From contig LNEO01000172.1 of the NCBI GenBank assembly GCA_001465015.1, positions 1-64,000 of the forward strand: a stretch of DNA of 64,000 bases, read 5' to 3'. Made by a program: the position numbers and the translations under genes. The notes beneath the pieces are model-generated. The model was not told the DNA's origin. It was given only the letters and a program-made list of their open reading frames with translations, and did not search any database. The stretch's first letter is position 1. Every line of letters starts with the position of its first letter. Positions 8,234-17,326 of the stretch are shown one piece after another. The DNA is from Deltaproteobacteria bacterium Ga0077539 (GTDB lineage: Bacteria; Myxococcota_A; Polyangia; Polyangiales; Ga0077539).

Positions 8234-10930
8234 ATGAGAGAAGCGCCGGCGAGGCCCGATCCAGACGAGCTGTTGCGCCGCGTGCAGCGCGAGCAGTCTC
8301 GCGAACGACGAGGAAAACTCCGGGTCTTCTTCGGCTTTGCGCCCGGCGTCGGAAAGACCTTTCGCATGCTCCAGGTCGCCCGCGAGCTCGTGTCGACGCA
8401 GCGCGCGGACGTGGTCGTGGGCGTCGTCGAGACCCACAAGCGGTACGACACCGCCTCGCTGGTGTTGGGGCTCGAGCTGCTCGCGCGGCGATCGATCGAG
8501 CATCGCGGGCAGCGAATCGAAGAGTTCGACCTCGACGCAGCCCTCGCGCGCAAGCCGCAGGTGCTGCTCGTCGACGAGCTGGCGCACAGCAACGCGCCGG
8601 GCTCGCGCCACCCCAAGCGCTGGCAAGACGTCGAAGAGCTGCTCGACGCGGGGGTGGACGTGTTTACGACGCTCAACGTTCAGCACGTCGAGAGCCTCAA
8701 CGACGTGGTGGCGCAGATCACGCAGGTGCGGGTTCGCGAGACGGTTCCCGACGCGGTGCTCGACGGCGCAGACAGCGTCGAGCTCGTGGACATCTCTCCC
8801 GAAGAGCTGCTCGAGCGGCTCGCAGAGGGCAAGGTGTACCTCGGCGAGCAGGCCCAGCGCGCGGCGGACAACTTCTTTCGCCGAGGAAATCTCCTCGCGC
8901 TTCGCGAGCTCGCCCTCCGTCGCACCGCGCAGCGCGTGGACGACGACGTGCTCGAGTACCGCGCGCAGCACGGGGTGTCCGCGACGTGGCCCTCGGGCGA
9001 GCGCATCCTCGTGGCGGTGGGGCCCGCGCCGAGCTCGGACCGGCTCATCCGAGCGTCCGCGCGCATGGCCGCGGGGCTCAGGTGCCCGTGGATCGCGGCC
9101 TACGTCGATGCCTCGACGGTCTCGAGCGGGGCCGATCGCGAGCGGCTCGAAGCGCACCTGCGGCTCGCCGAGTCGCTCGGCGCGACGGTGGCGCGTCTGT
9201 CGGGCGCGAGCGTCGCAGCGGCCCTGCTCTCGTACGCCCGCAAGCACAACGTCACGCGCATCGTGTTGGGAAAGCCCACGCACCCCTGGCTCTCGGACCG
9301 CCTGCGCGGCTCGATGCTCGACGCCGTCGTGCGCGGCAGCGGCGCGATCGACGTTCATGTGATCCGCGGCGACGAAGAGACGAGCAAGGACGCGCAGCGC
9401 TCGCGTGCCAGCGAAGAGCGCGCTCCGGTGAAGAGCTACGCGCTCGCGACGCTCGTGGTCGCCGCGACGTTGGGGATCGCCCTCGCGCTGCGCGCTGCGC
9501 TCCGGTTGCCCGACCCCGAAATGCTCTTCTTGTTGGCGGTGATGCTGTGCGCTGTCTGGCTCGGGCGCGGCCCGTCGCTGCTGGCCGCGGCGCTCGGCGT
9601 GGGGTGCTACGACTTCTTCTTCGTCCCGCCGTACTTCACGTTTTCGGTCACGGATCGACGGTACGTCCTGACCTTCGCAATGATGTTCGGCATTGGATTT
9701 TTGCTGAGCGAGCTGGCCGCGAGGCTGCGCCGTCAAGAGCGCGAGGCCACCGCCCGCGAAGAGAGAACCAACGCGCTCTACGCGCTCACGCGAGAGCTCG
9801 CCGCGGCGCACGACGAGGGGGCCGTCACCGCCGCTGCGACGAGGCACGCCGCGGTGCTCTTCGACGCCGCCGCGATGGTGCTCTTGCCCGACGTCAACGC
9901 CACCGGCGCGCTGCGCGTGGTCGCGGCCACGCCGTCGCACGCCTCGCTCGCGGACAAAGAAGAGGGCGTCGCGCGCTGGGCCTTCGATCACCGCGCGCTC
10001 GCGGGGCACGGGACCGACACGCTGCCCGGAGCGCGCTCGCTCTGCGCTCCGCTGCGCGCGCAGGGGCTCGCGCTGGGCGTGTTGGCGCTCGCTCCGTCCG
10101 CGCCGGCGCCGCTCCGCGCTGAGCAGCGCGCGTTGCTCGACGTGTTTACCGGGCAGGTCGCGGCCGCGCTCGACCGCGTGCGGCTCGCCGAGCTGGCGCG
10201 GGCGGCGGTGCTGAAGGCCGAGACCGAAGAGATGCGCTCGTCTTTGCTCTCGACGGTGTCGCACGATTTGCGCACGCCCCTCGCGACGATCACCGGCGCG
10301 GCCACGACGCTGCGCGACGAGCCAGAGCTCAGCGCGAACACGCGCGACGAGCTGGTCGAGTCGATTTGCGACGAGGCCGATCGGCTCGCGCGGCTCGTCG
10401 GCAACCTGCTCGACATGACGCGGCTCGAGTCGGGGGCGGTGGCGCTCAAGCGCGACTGGATTCCGCTCGACGAAGTGGTGGGCTCGGCGCTCGGGCGACT
10501 CGAGGCGAAGATCGGGACGAGGCCGGTGTCCGTGCGGCTCGGCGAGGAGATTCGCTGGGTCTTCATCGACCCGGTGCTCTTCGAGCAGGTGCTCATCAAC
10601 CTCGTCGACAACGCCCTGAAGTACACGCTCGCAGGGACGCTCATCGAGCTCGTCGCGAGCGGGGATCGCTCGTCGGTCACGCTCGAAGTGATCGATCACG
10701 GCCCTGGAATCCGCGAGGGAGACGAGCTGCGAGTGTTCGAGAAGTTCTACCGCGGAGCGGCGGGCGACGCGCTCGGCGCCGGTCTCGGGCTGGCCATCTG
10801 CAGGGCCATCGTCCTGGCCCACGGCGGCGCGATCGACGCGCGCAACGCGCCCGACGGCGGAGCGATCTTTCGTGTTCGCCTCCCTGTCGTGGGCGAGCCA
10901 CCATCGCTCACGAGCGAGGCGCAACCGTGA
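8234..10930 (+). CDS. kdpD: Osmosensitive K+ channel sensor histidine kinase KdpD
   Basis: Membrane sensor kinase that phosphorylates KdpE at low K+ or high osmolarity. 898 aa with the full KdpD layout: N-terminal KdpD domain with Walker A GFAPGVGKT (residues 34-42), VDELAHSNAPGSRHPKRWQD, a universal-stress-protein-like domain, about four closely spaced membrane helices (roughly 400-490), a GAF-like domain, then DHp with the phospho-acceptor His in STVSHDLRTPL (H677) and a HATPase domain (LVDNALKYT, GPGI, GAGLGLAICRAI). The last four bases overlap the kdpE start (GTGA), so sensor and regulator are coupled. Confidence 0.97.
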   Translation: MREAPARPDPDELLRRVQREQSRERRGKLRVFFGFAPGVGKTFRMLQVARELVSTQRADVVVGVVETHKRYDTASLVLGLELLARRSIEHRGQRIEEFDLDAALARKPQVLLVDELAHSNAPGSRHPKRWQDVEELLDAGVDVFTTLNVQHVESLNDVVAQITQVRVRETVPDAVLDGADSVELVDISPEELLERLAEGKVYLGEQAQRAADNFFRRGNLLALRELALRRTAQRVDDDVLEYRAQHGVSATWPSGERILVAVGPAPSSDRLIRASARMAAGLRCPWIAAYVDASTVSSGADRERLEAHLRLAESLGATVARLSGASVAAALLSYARKHNVTRIVLGKPTHPWLSDRLRGSMLDAVVRGSGAIDVHVIRGDEETSKDAQRSRASEERAPVKSYALATLVVAATLGIALALRAALRLPDPEMLFLLAVMLCAVWLGRGPSLLAAALGVGCYDFFFVPPYFTFSVTDRRYVLTFAMMFGIGFLLSELAARLRRQEREATAREERTNALYALTRELAAAHDEGAVTAAATRHAAVLFDAAAMVLLPDVNATGALRVVAATPSHASLADKEEGVARWAFDHRALAGHGTDTLPGARSLCAPLRAQGLALGVLALAPSAPAPLRAEQRALLDVFTGQVAAALDRVRLAELARAAVLKAETEEMRSSLLSTVSHDLRTPLATITGAATTLRDEPELSANTRDELVESICDEADRLARLVGNLLDMTRLESGAVALKRDWIPLDEVVGSALGRLEAKIGTRPVSVRLGEEIRWVFIDPVLFEQVLINLVDNALKYTLAGTLIELVASGDRSSVTLEVIDHGPGIREGDELRVFEKFYRGAAGDALGAGLGLAICRAIVLAHGGAIDARNAPDGGAIFRVRLPVVGEPPSLTSEAQP

Positions 10931-11628
10931 CCGACGTGAAGGACAGCGTGCTGGTGGTCGAAGACGAGCCGCAGCTGCGGCGGTTCATCCGCGCGGCGCT
11001 CGACGCAAACGGCTACCGAGTGCTCGAAGCGTCCCGAGCGAGCGAGGTGGTCGCCTTGATCACCAGTCACAACCCGGCGCTGGTGTTGCTCGACCTGGGG
11101 CTACCCGACGGAGACGGGATCGATCTCACGCGCGCGCTGCGCGAGTGGACGACGGTTCCCATCGTGGTGCTCTCGGCGCGGGGACGCGAAGAGGACAAGG
11201 TCGCCGCGCTCGACGCGGGCGCGGACGACTACCTCACCAAGCCCTTCGGGATGAACGAGCTGCTCGCGCGCATGCGCGTCGCGCTTCGTCACAGGCCGAG
11301 CGCCGACGAGCCCACGGTCGAGCGCGCGTACACGTTCGGCGACCTGGTGATCGACATCGTGCGCCGCGAGGTTCGGCTGGGCGAAGACGAGCTGCACCTG
11401 ACGCCGATCGAGTACAAGCTCTTGCTCTTGCTCGCGCGCAACGCGGGTCGAGTGCTCACGCACCAGCAGATTCTCAAGGACGTGTGGGGCCCCGCGTACG
11501 CGACGCGCACGCACTACGTTCGCGTTCACATGGCGGAGCTGCGCAAGAAGATCGAGCGCGACCCCGCGCGGCCCAAGCTGATCGTGACCGAGCCAGGCGT
11601 CGGCTACCGGCTGCGCGACGCGCGCTGA
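10927..11628 (+). CDS. kdpE: KDP operon response regulator KdpE
   Basis: OmpR/PhoB-type regulator of 233 aa. The receiver domain has the acidic pair VVEDE, phospho-acceptor D56 in LLDLGLPDGDG, Thr/Ser in VLSARG and Lys in YLTKPF. The winged-helix domain ends in VRVHMAELRKKIE and the family-typical EPGVGYRL. GTG 10927 overlaps the kdpD stop by four bases and starts the receiver at the normal distance, so longer in-frame upstream starts are rejected. The likely targets are the two 11-21-11 arrays at 2018-2084 and 3500-3566. Confidence 0.96.
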   Translation: MTDVKDSVLVVEDEPQLRRFIRAALDANGYRVLEASRASEVVALITSHNPALVLLDLGLPDGDGIDLTRALREWTTVPIVVLSARGREEDKVAALDAGADDYLTKPFGMNELLARMRVALRHRPSADEPTVERAYTFGDLVIDIVRREVRLGEDELHLTPIEYKLLLLLARNAGRVLTHQQILKDVWGPAYATRTHYVRVHMAELRKKIERDPARPKLIVTEPGVGYRLRDAR

Positions 11629-11767
11629 CGCTCGTGTCGCGAGGGTGCAAGCGCGACGAAGCTTCTTGCTCGAGGACGCGCAGTCGTGTCGAGCGCGGGA
11701 CTCCGCAGCAGCTCGCGCTCTTCACTACGGAGCTCCTGCGGGAATACCCTGCATGCTCGCGGCCGTT

Positions 11768-11796
11768 GTGCAAGTTCGCTGCGTACTTGCACTTTT
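11768..11796 (+). terminator. Hairpin after kdpE, possible terminator or operator
   Basis: Perfect 8-bp inverted repeat GTGCAAGT (11768-11775) / ACTTGCAC (11785-11792) with a 9-nt loop, followed by TTTT-type bases (11793-11796). It lies in the 247-bp gap between kdpE and murF and could end the kdp transcript. The short T tail leaves open that it is an operator for murF. Confidence 0.4.
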
Positions 11797-11875
11797 GCCC
11801 TCGGGTAGAGCATGGGAGTCGGTGCGGCGTTTCGTCCACTCGTGGACCGCGCCGTGGCAGGAGACGACAGCTTCG

Positions 11876-13351
11876 ATGGCGACCGCGATTCCCACGAACG
11901 AATGCGAATTCACGTTAGGCCTGATCGCCGAGGTCTGTGGCGGTTCGCTGCACGGCGCAGAGCCGACGCAGGTCGTTCGCGGCGTGAGCACCGATACTCG
12001 GACGATCACGAAGGGCTCGCTCTTCGTGGCGCTGCGGGGTGAGCGCGTCGACGGGCACGCGTTCGTCGCCGCCGCCCTCGAACGCGGCGCATCGGCGGCG
12101 TTGGTCGCCCGCGACAGCGCAGTCCAAGGGCCCTGCGTGCGCGTCGAGGACACCATCACGGCGCTCGGTCTGCTCGCGCGAACGGCCCTTCGACGGGAGA
12201 GAACCTCGCGAGTCCTGCCGGTGCTCGCGATCGGCGGCGCGGCGGGAAAGACAACAACGAAGGAGCTCGCCGCCCTCTCGGTCGCGGCGCTCTTCGGCGA
12301 CACGCTCTCGACTCGAGGAAACCTCAACAACCTCGTCGGCGCCCCGATGACGCTCCTCACCGTCGCGCCGGCGCACCGCGCGCTGGTGATCGAGGTCGGC
12401 ACCAACGCTCCGGGAGAGATCGCGAAGCTCGCCGCCATCGTCGAGCCCGACGTGGCGCTCGTGCTCAACGTCGACAACGAACACACCGAGGGGCTCAAAT
12501 CATTGGAGGCTGTCGCAGAAGAAGAGGGCGCGCTCTTCGCTGGGACGCGCGACCTCGGGACGTCCACGGTCGTCGGCAACCTCGAGGAGCCGTACTCGTA
12601 CTCGCAGATCGAGCGCGGGCCGAAGCGGGCGCGACGGCTCAGCTTCGGCGAGGGCGAGGGCGCGGACGTGAGGCTCTTGTCGCGCGTCGCGACGGCGGAC
12701 GGACGAAGCGCGTTGCGGCTGCGTGTGAGCGGCGCGCTCACGAGCTCGGGTCGCGCCGTCGAGTGCTCGGTGACGCTCGGGTTGCTCGGGCCCGGCCCCG
12801 CGATCGACGCCGCCGCCGCGTTGGCTGCGACGCTCGCGCTGCGCGCACGTCCCGTTGACGCCGACGAGATCGAGCGCGCGGCGAAGGCGTTCGCTCAGGC
12901 CGCGCCGGTCGCCGGTCGCCTCGTGCCGGTCACGCTGAGCTCGGGCGCGATGGTGATCGACGACACGTACAACGCGAATCCTCGGTCGGTGAAGGCCTCG
13001 ATCGACGCCGCGGCAGAGCTCGCTGCGCTGCGAGGCGGCTCGCTGCACGTGCTCATCGGCGACATGCTCGAGCTCGGAGAGCTCGCGCCGTCGTTGCACG
13101 GCGAGGTGCGCGACTACCTCTCCGCGCGAATGCCCAAGAGCGTCGCGGCCGTCGGTCCGCTCTTCTCCGGGGCGTTTGCGAAGATCGCGAGCGACGACGT
13201 GCGCTGCGTGCGCGCGCCGGAAGACGCCGCGGAGTGGGCGCATCCAAGAATCGACGCGAGGGACGTCGTGCTCGTGAAGGGCTCGCGCGGAATTCGCATG
13301 GAGCGCGCCGTGGCCGCGCTCTGCGCCAACACCACGACGATGATGTGCTGA
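11876..13351 (+). CDS. murF: UDP-N-acetylmuramoyl-tripeptide--D-Ala-D-Ala ligase
   Basis: Adds D-Ala-D-Ala to UDP-MurNAc-tripeptide, the last cytoplasmic step of nucleotide precursor synthesis. 491 aa. N-terminal substrate domain with VVRGVSTDTRTITKGSLFVA, then the Mur-ligase ATP loop GGAAGKTTTKE (the usual GSNGKTTTKE with an unusual GGAA), NLNNLVGAPMTLL, the EVGTNAPGEI motif, and the C-terminal domain with IDDTYNANPRSVKAS and LGDMLELG-like GDMLELGELAP. ATG 11876 begins the conserved N-terminus; an AGGAG lies about 12 nt upstream. In-frame sequence further upstream does not look like MurF. It is the first gene of the forward cell-wall block; murE and ftsI, its usual predecessors, are absent here. 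Confidence 0.94.
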   Translation: MATAIPTNECEFTLGLIAEVCGGSLHGAEPTQVVRGVSTDTRTITKGSLFVALRGERVDGHAFVAAALERGASAALVARDSAVQGPCVRVEDTITALGLLARTALRRERTSRVLPVLAIGGAAGKTTTKELAALSVAALFGDTLSTRGNLNNLVGAPMTLLTVAPAHRALVIEVGTNAPGEIAKLAAIVEPDVALVLNVDNEHTEGLKSLEAVAEEEGALFAGTRDLGTSTVVGNLEEPYSYSQIERGPKRARRLSFGEGEGADVRLLSRVATADGRSALRLRVSGALTSSGRAVECSVTLGLLGPGPAIDAAAALAATLALRARPVDADEIERAAKAFAQAAPVAGRLVPVTLSSGAMVIDDTYNANPRSVKASIDAAAELAALRGGSLHVLIGDMLELGELAPSLHGEVRDYLSARMPKSVAAVGPLFSGAFAKIASDDVRCVRAPEDAAEWAHPRIDARDVVLVKGSRGIRMERAVAALCANTTTMMC

Positions 13352-13394
13352 CGGGCGATCGGTCGGCGAACGAAAGATCTCTACGGAGGACAGC

Positions 13395-14600
13395 TTGCTC
13401 TACCAGTTGCTCTTCGGTCTTCGGACCAAAGCCTCGTGGCTCGGGTTTCTCAACGTCGTTCGATACATCCCGTTTCGGGTGATCGCCGCGACCATCACCG
13501 CGATGGTGATCGCGTTCTTTCTCGGCCCGTGGTTCATCCGCACGCTGCAAAAGAACAAGTTCGGTCAGGTCGTTCGCAACGACGGCCCCGAGTCCCATTT
13601 GCAAAAGCGCGGGACGCCGACGATGGGCGGCTCCCTGATTCTTCTGGCGATGATCACGTCCACGGTGCTCTGGGCGGACCCGAACAACGCGTTCGTCTGG
13701 GCCGTCGTGACGATCACCGTGCTCTTCGGGTGCGTGGGCTTCGCGGACGACTACGCGAAATTCAAGCAAAACGCCTCCGGTGGCCTGAGCGCCCGCGCAC
13801 GACTGTTGCTCGAGTTCGGCATTTCGGGCGGCGTGTTCGGCTATCTGTTCGCTGGCCGCGCGGGGCTTCCGGCGGATTGGTTGGCGGTTCGCCACAAGCT
13901 GGCGCTTCCGTTCGCTGCGTTCAGCAAGCACCACATCAACCTCCCGCCGTGGCTGTACGTCGTCTTCGCGGTGCTCGCCGTGGTCGCGATCGCCAACGCC
14001 GTGAACTTCACCGACGGGCTCGACGGGCTGGCGATCGGCCCGGTGATGATCAACGCCGGAACCTACCTCGTGTTTGCGTACATCACGGGCCTGGCGATCG
14101 CGGGCTCGGTGCTCGCGAAGTACCTGCACGTCTCGCCGGCGATCGCGGCGGAGCTCTCGAGGCCGACGGCGGTGTTTCGACTCAGCGAGTACCTGGACCT
14201 ACCGCCGCTGATGAGCACCGGCGAGCTGTCTATTTTCTGCGGAGCGATGATCGGAGCCGGCGTTGGGTTCCTGTGGTTCAACACGTACCCTGCGCAGCTG
14301 TTCATGGGGGACGTCGGCTCGCTCTCGCTCGGGGGCGGGATCGGGACCCTCGCCGTCCTGACGAAGAACGAGCTCCTGTCCATCCTGTTGGGCGGCATTT
14401 TCGTGGTCGAAATGGTCTCGGTGATCGTGCAGGTGTCTGTGTTCAAGATCACCAAGGGCAGAAAACGAGTGTTCTTGATGGCGCCGATCCACCATCACTT
14501 CGAGAAGAAGGGATGGCCCGAACCGAGGGTGATCGTCCGGTTCTGGGTCGTTCAGATCATCCTGGCGCTCGTGGCCTTGAGCTCTTTGAAGTTGCGGTAA
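13395..14600 (+). CDS. mraY: Phospho-N-acetylmuramoyl-pentapeptide transferase
   Basis: Inner-membrane enzyme that transfers phospho-MurNAc-pentapeptide to undecaprenyl phosphate, giving lipid I. 401 aa, about ten helices, somewhat longer than the usual ~360. Signature stretches: KRGTPTMGGSLIL, the catalytic Asp region FADDYAKF, NFTDGLDGLAIGP, and the C-terminal HHHFEKKGWPEPRVIVRFW. The start is TTG 13395: it yields MLYQLLFGL, the typical MraY N-terminus, and GGAGGA (13385-13390) lies 4 nt upstream. No ATG fits. Confidence 0.96.
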   Translation: MLYQLLFGLRTKASWLGFLNVVRYIPFRVIAATITAMVIAFFLGPWFIRTLQKNKFGQVVRNDGPESHLQKRGTPTMGGSLILLAMITSTVLWADPNNAFVWAVVTITVLFGCVGFADDYAKFKQNASGGLSARARLLLEFGISGGVFGYLFAGRAGLPADWLAVRHKLALPFAAFSKHHINLPPWLYVVFAVLAVVAIANAVNFTDGLDGLAIGPVMINAGTYLVFAYITGLAIAGSVLAKYLHVSPAIAAELSRPTAVFRLSEYLDLPPLMSTGELSIFCGAMIGAGVGFLWFNTYPAQLFMGDVGSLSLGGGIGTLAVLTKNELLSILLGGIFVVEMVSVIVQVSVFKITKGRKRVFLMAPIHHHFEKKGWPEPRVIVRFWVVQIILALVALSSLKLR

Positions 14601-14645
14601 ACGCTGACCGGACCCCGGGTTTCGCGGTACACGTCGTAACCCTCC

Positions 14646-16022
14646 ATGGAACGGTCAGTCGATGGAAAGCGCGTCACGGTCGTGGGCTTCGGTCGCTCGG
14701 GGGCGGCCGCCGCGAAGCTGGCGCTGAAGATGGGCGCACGCGAAGCCGTGATGCAGGACAAACGCGACGCCGTCGAGCTCGGCGACGACAAGGTCCTCGA
14801 GCTCGCGCGCGATGGAATTCGCCCCGAGCTCGGCGGCCACAAGGTCCAGACGCTCCTCGAGAGCGACGTGGTCGTGCTCTCGCCGGGCGTACCCAAGCTC
14901 GAAGCGGTATCCGCCGCGGAGAACGCTGGCATCGACGTGATCAGCGAGATCGAGTTCGCGTCGTGGTTCATCCACGGCGAGTACATCGCGATCACGGGAA
15001 CGAACGGCAAGAGCACAGTCACGACGCTCGCCGGCGCGATCGTCGCGGCCTCCGGCGTGCCGACGTTCGTCGGAGGCAACCTCGGCGCTCCGCTCAGCGA
15101 AGCAGTCGGAACGCCCGCCGCGCAGCCAGGCGGCGCGCTCGTCGTCGAGCTCTCGAGCTACCAGCTCGAGCGCACACGATCGGTGCCGTTTCGCGTGAGC
15201 GTCCTGCTCAACGTGACGCCGGATCACCTCGATCGGTACGGCTCGCTGGCCGCGTACGCCGCGGCGAAGCAGCGCATCTTTCTCTCGCAATCGACGAGAG
15301 ATTTTGCGGTCGTCCCCGCGATGGACCCTGCGATGGTCGCGATGGCCGCCGCCGGCTCCGCCGTCGTGCAGACCTACGCAGGGCCGCAGGCCGACGTCCG
15401 CTTGGACGGCGACTTCATTGTTGATCGCTGGGGCGGTCGGTTTCCGCGCTCGCTCTTGAAGATCCGCGGCGGTCACAACCTCGAGAACGCGATGGCCGCG
15501 ATCTTGGCCGCGCGGTTGCTCGGCGTCGGTGAGAGCGCCGTGCGCGAAGGGCTCGAGGGCTTCGAGGGCCTGCCGCACCGAATGCAGTTCGTCGCCGAAG
15601 AAGAGGGGATTTCGTACTTCAACGACTCCAAGGCGACCAACGTCGCGGCGTCGGTGAAGGCGCTCGAGGGCGTCGAGCAGGGCCGCCGCGTGGTGCTCGT
15701 CGCCGGCGGGCGCGACAAGGGCGGAAGCTACGGCCCGCTCCGTCCGCTGCTCGAGAAGAAGGGCAGGGCGCTCGTGCTCGTCGGCGAGGCCACCGAGCTC
15801 ATGAAGGCGCAGCTCGAAGACCTCGTTCCTGTACGTCACGCCGACGACATGTTCGACGCGGTCCGCATCGCCAGAGGTTGCGCGCGAAAGGGCGACGTCG
15901 TGCTCCTGGCTCCGGCGTGCTCGTCGCTCGACATGTTCGAAAACTACGAGGAGCGTGGTCGCGTGTTCAGCGCCGCGGTCCGGGCGCTCGTCGGCACTTC
16001 TCGTCAAGAAGAGGATTTGTAG
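14646..16022 (+). CDS. murD: UDP-N-acetylmuramoylalanine--D-glutamate ligase
   Basis: Cytoplasmic ATP-dependent ligase adding D-Glu to UDP-MurNAc-L-Ala. 458 aa, standard length. N-terminal Rossmann-like segment VTVVGFGRSGAAAAKLA, SPGVPKL, then the ATP loop ITGTNGKSTVTTL, ELSSYQLE, NVTPDHLDRYG, FNDSKATNVAASVKAL and LLAPACSSLDMFENYEERG near the end. All are MurD-specific. ATG 14646 precedes the Rossmann segment by about ten residues. ftsW follows 29 bp later. Confidence 0.97.
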   Translation: MERSVDGKRVTVVGFGRSGAAAAKLALKMGAREAVMQDKRDAVELGDDKVLELARDGIRPELGGHKVQTLLESDVVVLSPGVPKLEAVSAAENAGIDVISEIEFASWFIHGEYIAITGTNGKSTVTTLAGAIVAASGVPTFVGGNLGAPLSEAVGTPAAQPGGALVVELSSYQLERTRSVPFRVSVLLNVTPDHLDRYGSLAAYAAAKQRIFLSQSTRDFAVVPAMDPAMVAMAAAGSAVVQTYAGPQADVRLDGDFIVDRWGGRFPRSLLKIRGGHNLENAMAAILAARLLGVGESAVREGLEGFEGLPHRMQFVAEEEGISYFNDSKATNVAASVKALEGVEQGRRVVLVAGGRDKGGSYGPLRPLLEKKGRALVLVGEATELMKAQLEDLVPVRHADDMFDAVRIARGCARKGDVVLLAPACSSLDMFENYEERGRVFSAAVRALVGTSRQEEDL

Positions 16023-16051
16023 AAGTCCTTTGGTGTAACGGCAGTCGTGCC

Positions 16052-17326
16052 ATGAGCGCGACCGCCCCGTCGAACCGCAGGATCCCGTCCGGAGAGCGCC
16101 CCAGCAGCGAGCCTGGCCCCGTCGAGGCGAGCGGCCCCGTCGAGTCCAAGGACGCGCGCGCCGCAGATCGCGCGCTCTACCGCGGCCCGATCGACGTCCC
16201 GTTGCTGGCCGTCACGCTCCTGCTCGTCTCGTTCGGGATCGTGATGGTCTACTCGGCGAGCGCCGTGTTCGCCGCGCGTTCGCACGGCTCGGCGCAGTAC
16301 TACCTGCTCCGGCAGGCGAGCTTCGCGATCGTCGGAATCACGGGAATGACCGTGGCTTCGCGCATCGACTATCGATTTCTTCGAAAGCTCACCTACCCGA
16401 TGCTGGGCGGGACGGTGTTCTTGCTGATGCTCGTGATCGCCGGCTTCGGACGCGCGGGCGGAGGCGCGGCGCGGTGGCTGAAGGTGGGGCCGGTGACGCT
16501 GCAGCCCGCAGAGCTGGCGAAGGTCGTCATCATCCTCTGGCTCGCTCACTCGCTCAGCAAGAAGCAAGAGAAGATCAAGACCTTCTCGGTGGGGTTCTTG
16601 CCGCACCTGCTGATGACAGGGTTCTTGATGATCCTGTGCCTCAAGCAGCCGGATTTCGGCTCGAGCATGGTGCTGCTTCTCCTGACCTTCGGGCTGATGT
16701 TCGTCGCCGGCGCCAAGAGCGGCTACATCCTCGGCGCGATCGTGGCGGCGCTTCCGGTCGCCTATCACCTCGTGATGGGCACGGCGTATCGCCGACGACG
16801 CTGGGAGGCGTTCGTCGATCCGTGGGCGCACCGCCACGACATTTCGTATCAGCTCGTCGAGTCGTTGCTCGGCTTCGGAGCGGGCGGAACCACCGGGCTC
16901 GGCCTCGGCGATTCGCGACAGAAGCTGTTCTTCCTCCCCGAGGCGCACACGGACTTCATCTCGGCGATCGTCGGTGAAGAGCTCGGCTTCGTCGGGATGA
17001 TCGCGCTGCTGTTTGGCTACTCGTTTCTGCTGTATCGCGGGATCTCGATCGCGCTTCGGGCGAGGGACGACTACGGCACGTACGTCGCGTTCGGCATCAG
17101 CATGCTGTTCGCGCTTCAGGTGCTGATCAACCTCGGCGTCGCGATGGGGCTGTTGCCCACCAAGGGCCTGACGCTTCCGATGGTGTCCTACGGAGGCTCG
17201 TCGCTGGTGATCAACCTCTGCGCCGTGGGCATCCTGCTCTCGATCTCTCGCGCCTGCGTGCGACCCGAGACCGCTCGAGCACCGGCGGTCAACAAGAAGC
17301 TCGGCGAGCTCGAGGTCGCTTCGTGA
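16052..17326 (+). CDS. ftsW: Lipid II polymerase FtsW (SEDS family)
   Basis: SEDS-family peptidoglycan glycosyltransferase of the divisome, inner membrane, 424 aa. About 45 soluble Pro/Ser/Glu-rich residues precede ten helices. Family motifs: VMVYSASAVFA, the cytoplasmic GRAGGGAARWLKVGPVTLQPAELAK, LKQPDFGSSMV, RRRRWEAFVDPW, FLPEAHTDFISAIVGEELGF, and MGLLPTKGLTLPMVSYGGSS. The last motif favours FtsW/RodA activity, and the position between murD and murG decides for FtsW. ATG 16052 is chosen because upstream in-frame sequence overlaps murD and is not FtsW-like. The stop overlaps the murG GTG start by four bases. Confidence 0.95.
   Translation: MSATAPSNRRIPSGERPSSEPGPVEASGPVESKDARAADRALYRGPIDVPLLAVTLLLVSFGIVMVYSASAVFAARSHGSAQYYLLRQASFAIVGITGMTVASRIDYRFLRKLTYPMLGGTVFLLMLVIAGFGRAGGGAARWLKVGPVTLQPAELAKVVIILWLAHSLSKKQEKIKTFSVGFLPHLLMTGFLMILCLKQPDFGSSMVLLLLTFGLMFVAGAKSGYILGAIVAALPVAYHLVMGTAYRRRRWEAFVDPWAHRHDISYQLVESLLGFGAGGTTGLGLGDSRQKLFFLPEAHTDFISAIVGEELGFVGMIALLFGYSFLLYRGISIALRARDDYGTYVAFGISMLFALQVLINLGVAMGLLPTKGLTLPMVSYGGSSLVINLCAVGILLSISRACVRPETARAPAVNKKLGELEVAS

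Noticed and set aside
7484..10924. A long minus-strand open frame opposite kdpC and kdpD
   Set aside because: It is the shadow of kdpC/kdpD, whose motifs are complete. Composition is Arg/Ala-rich with no recognisable domain.
15878..16051. Longer ftsW reading frame starting inside murD
   Set aside because: The extra residues are Arg-rich antiphase translation of murD; the ATG at 16052 begins a typical FtsW.
16021..16055. Sequence TCCTTTGGTGTAACGGCAGT resembling the 5' part of a tRNA
   Set aside because: No matching acceptor arm, anticodon arm or T-arm follows; the next bases begin ftsW.
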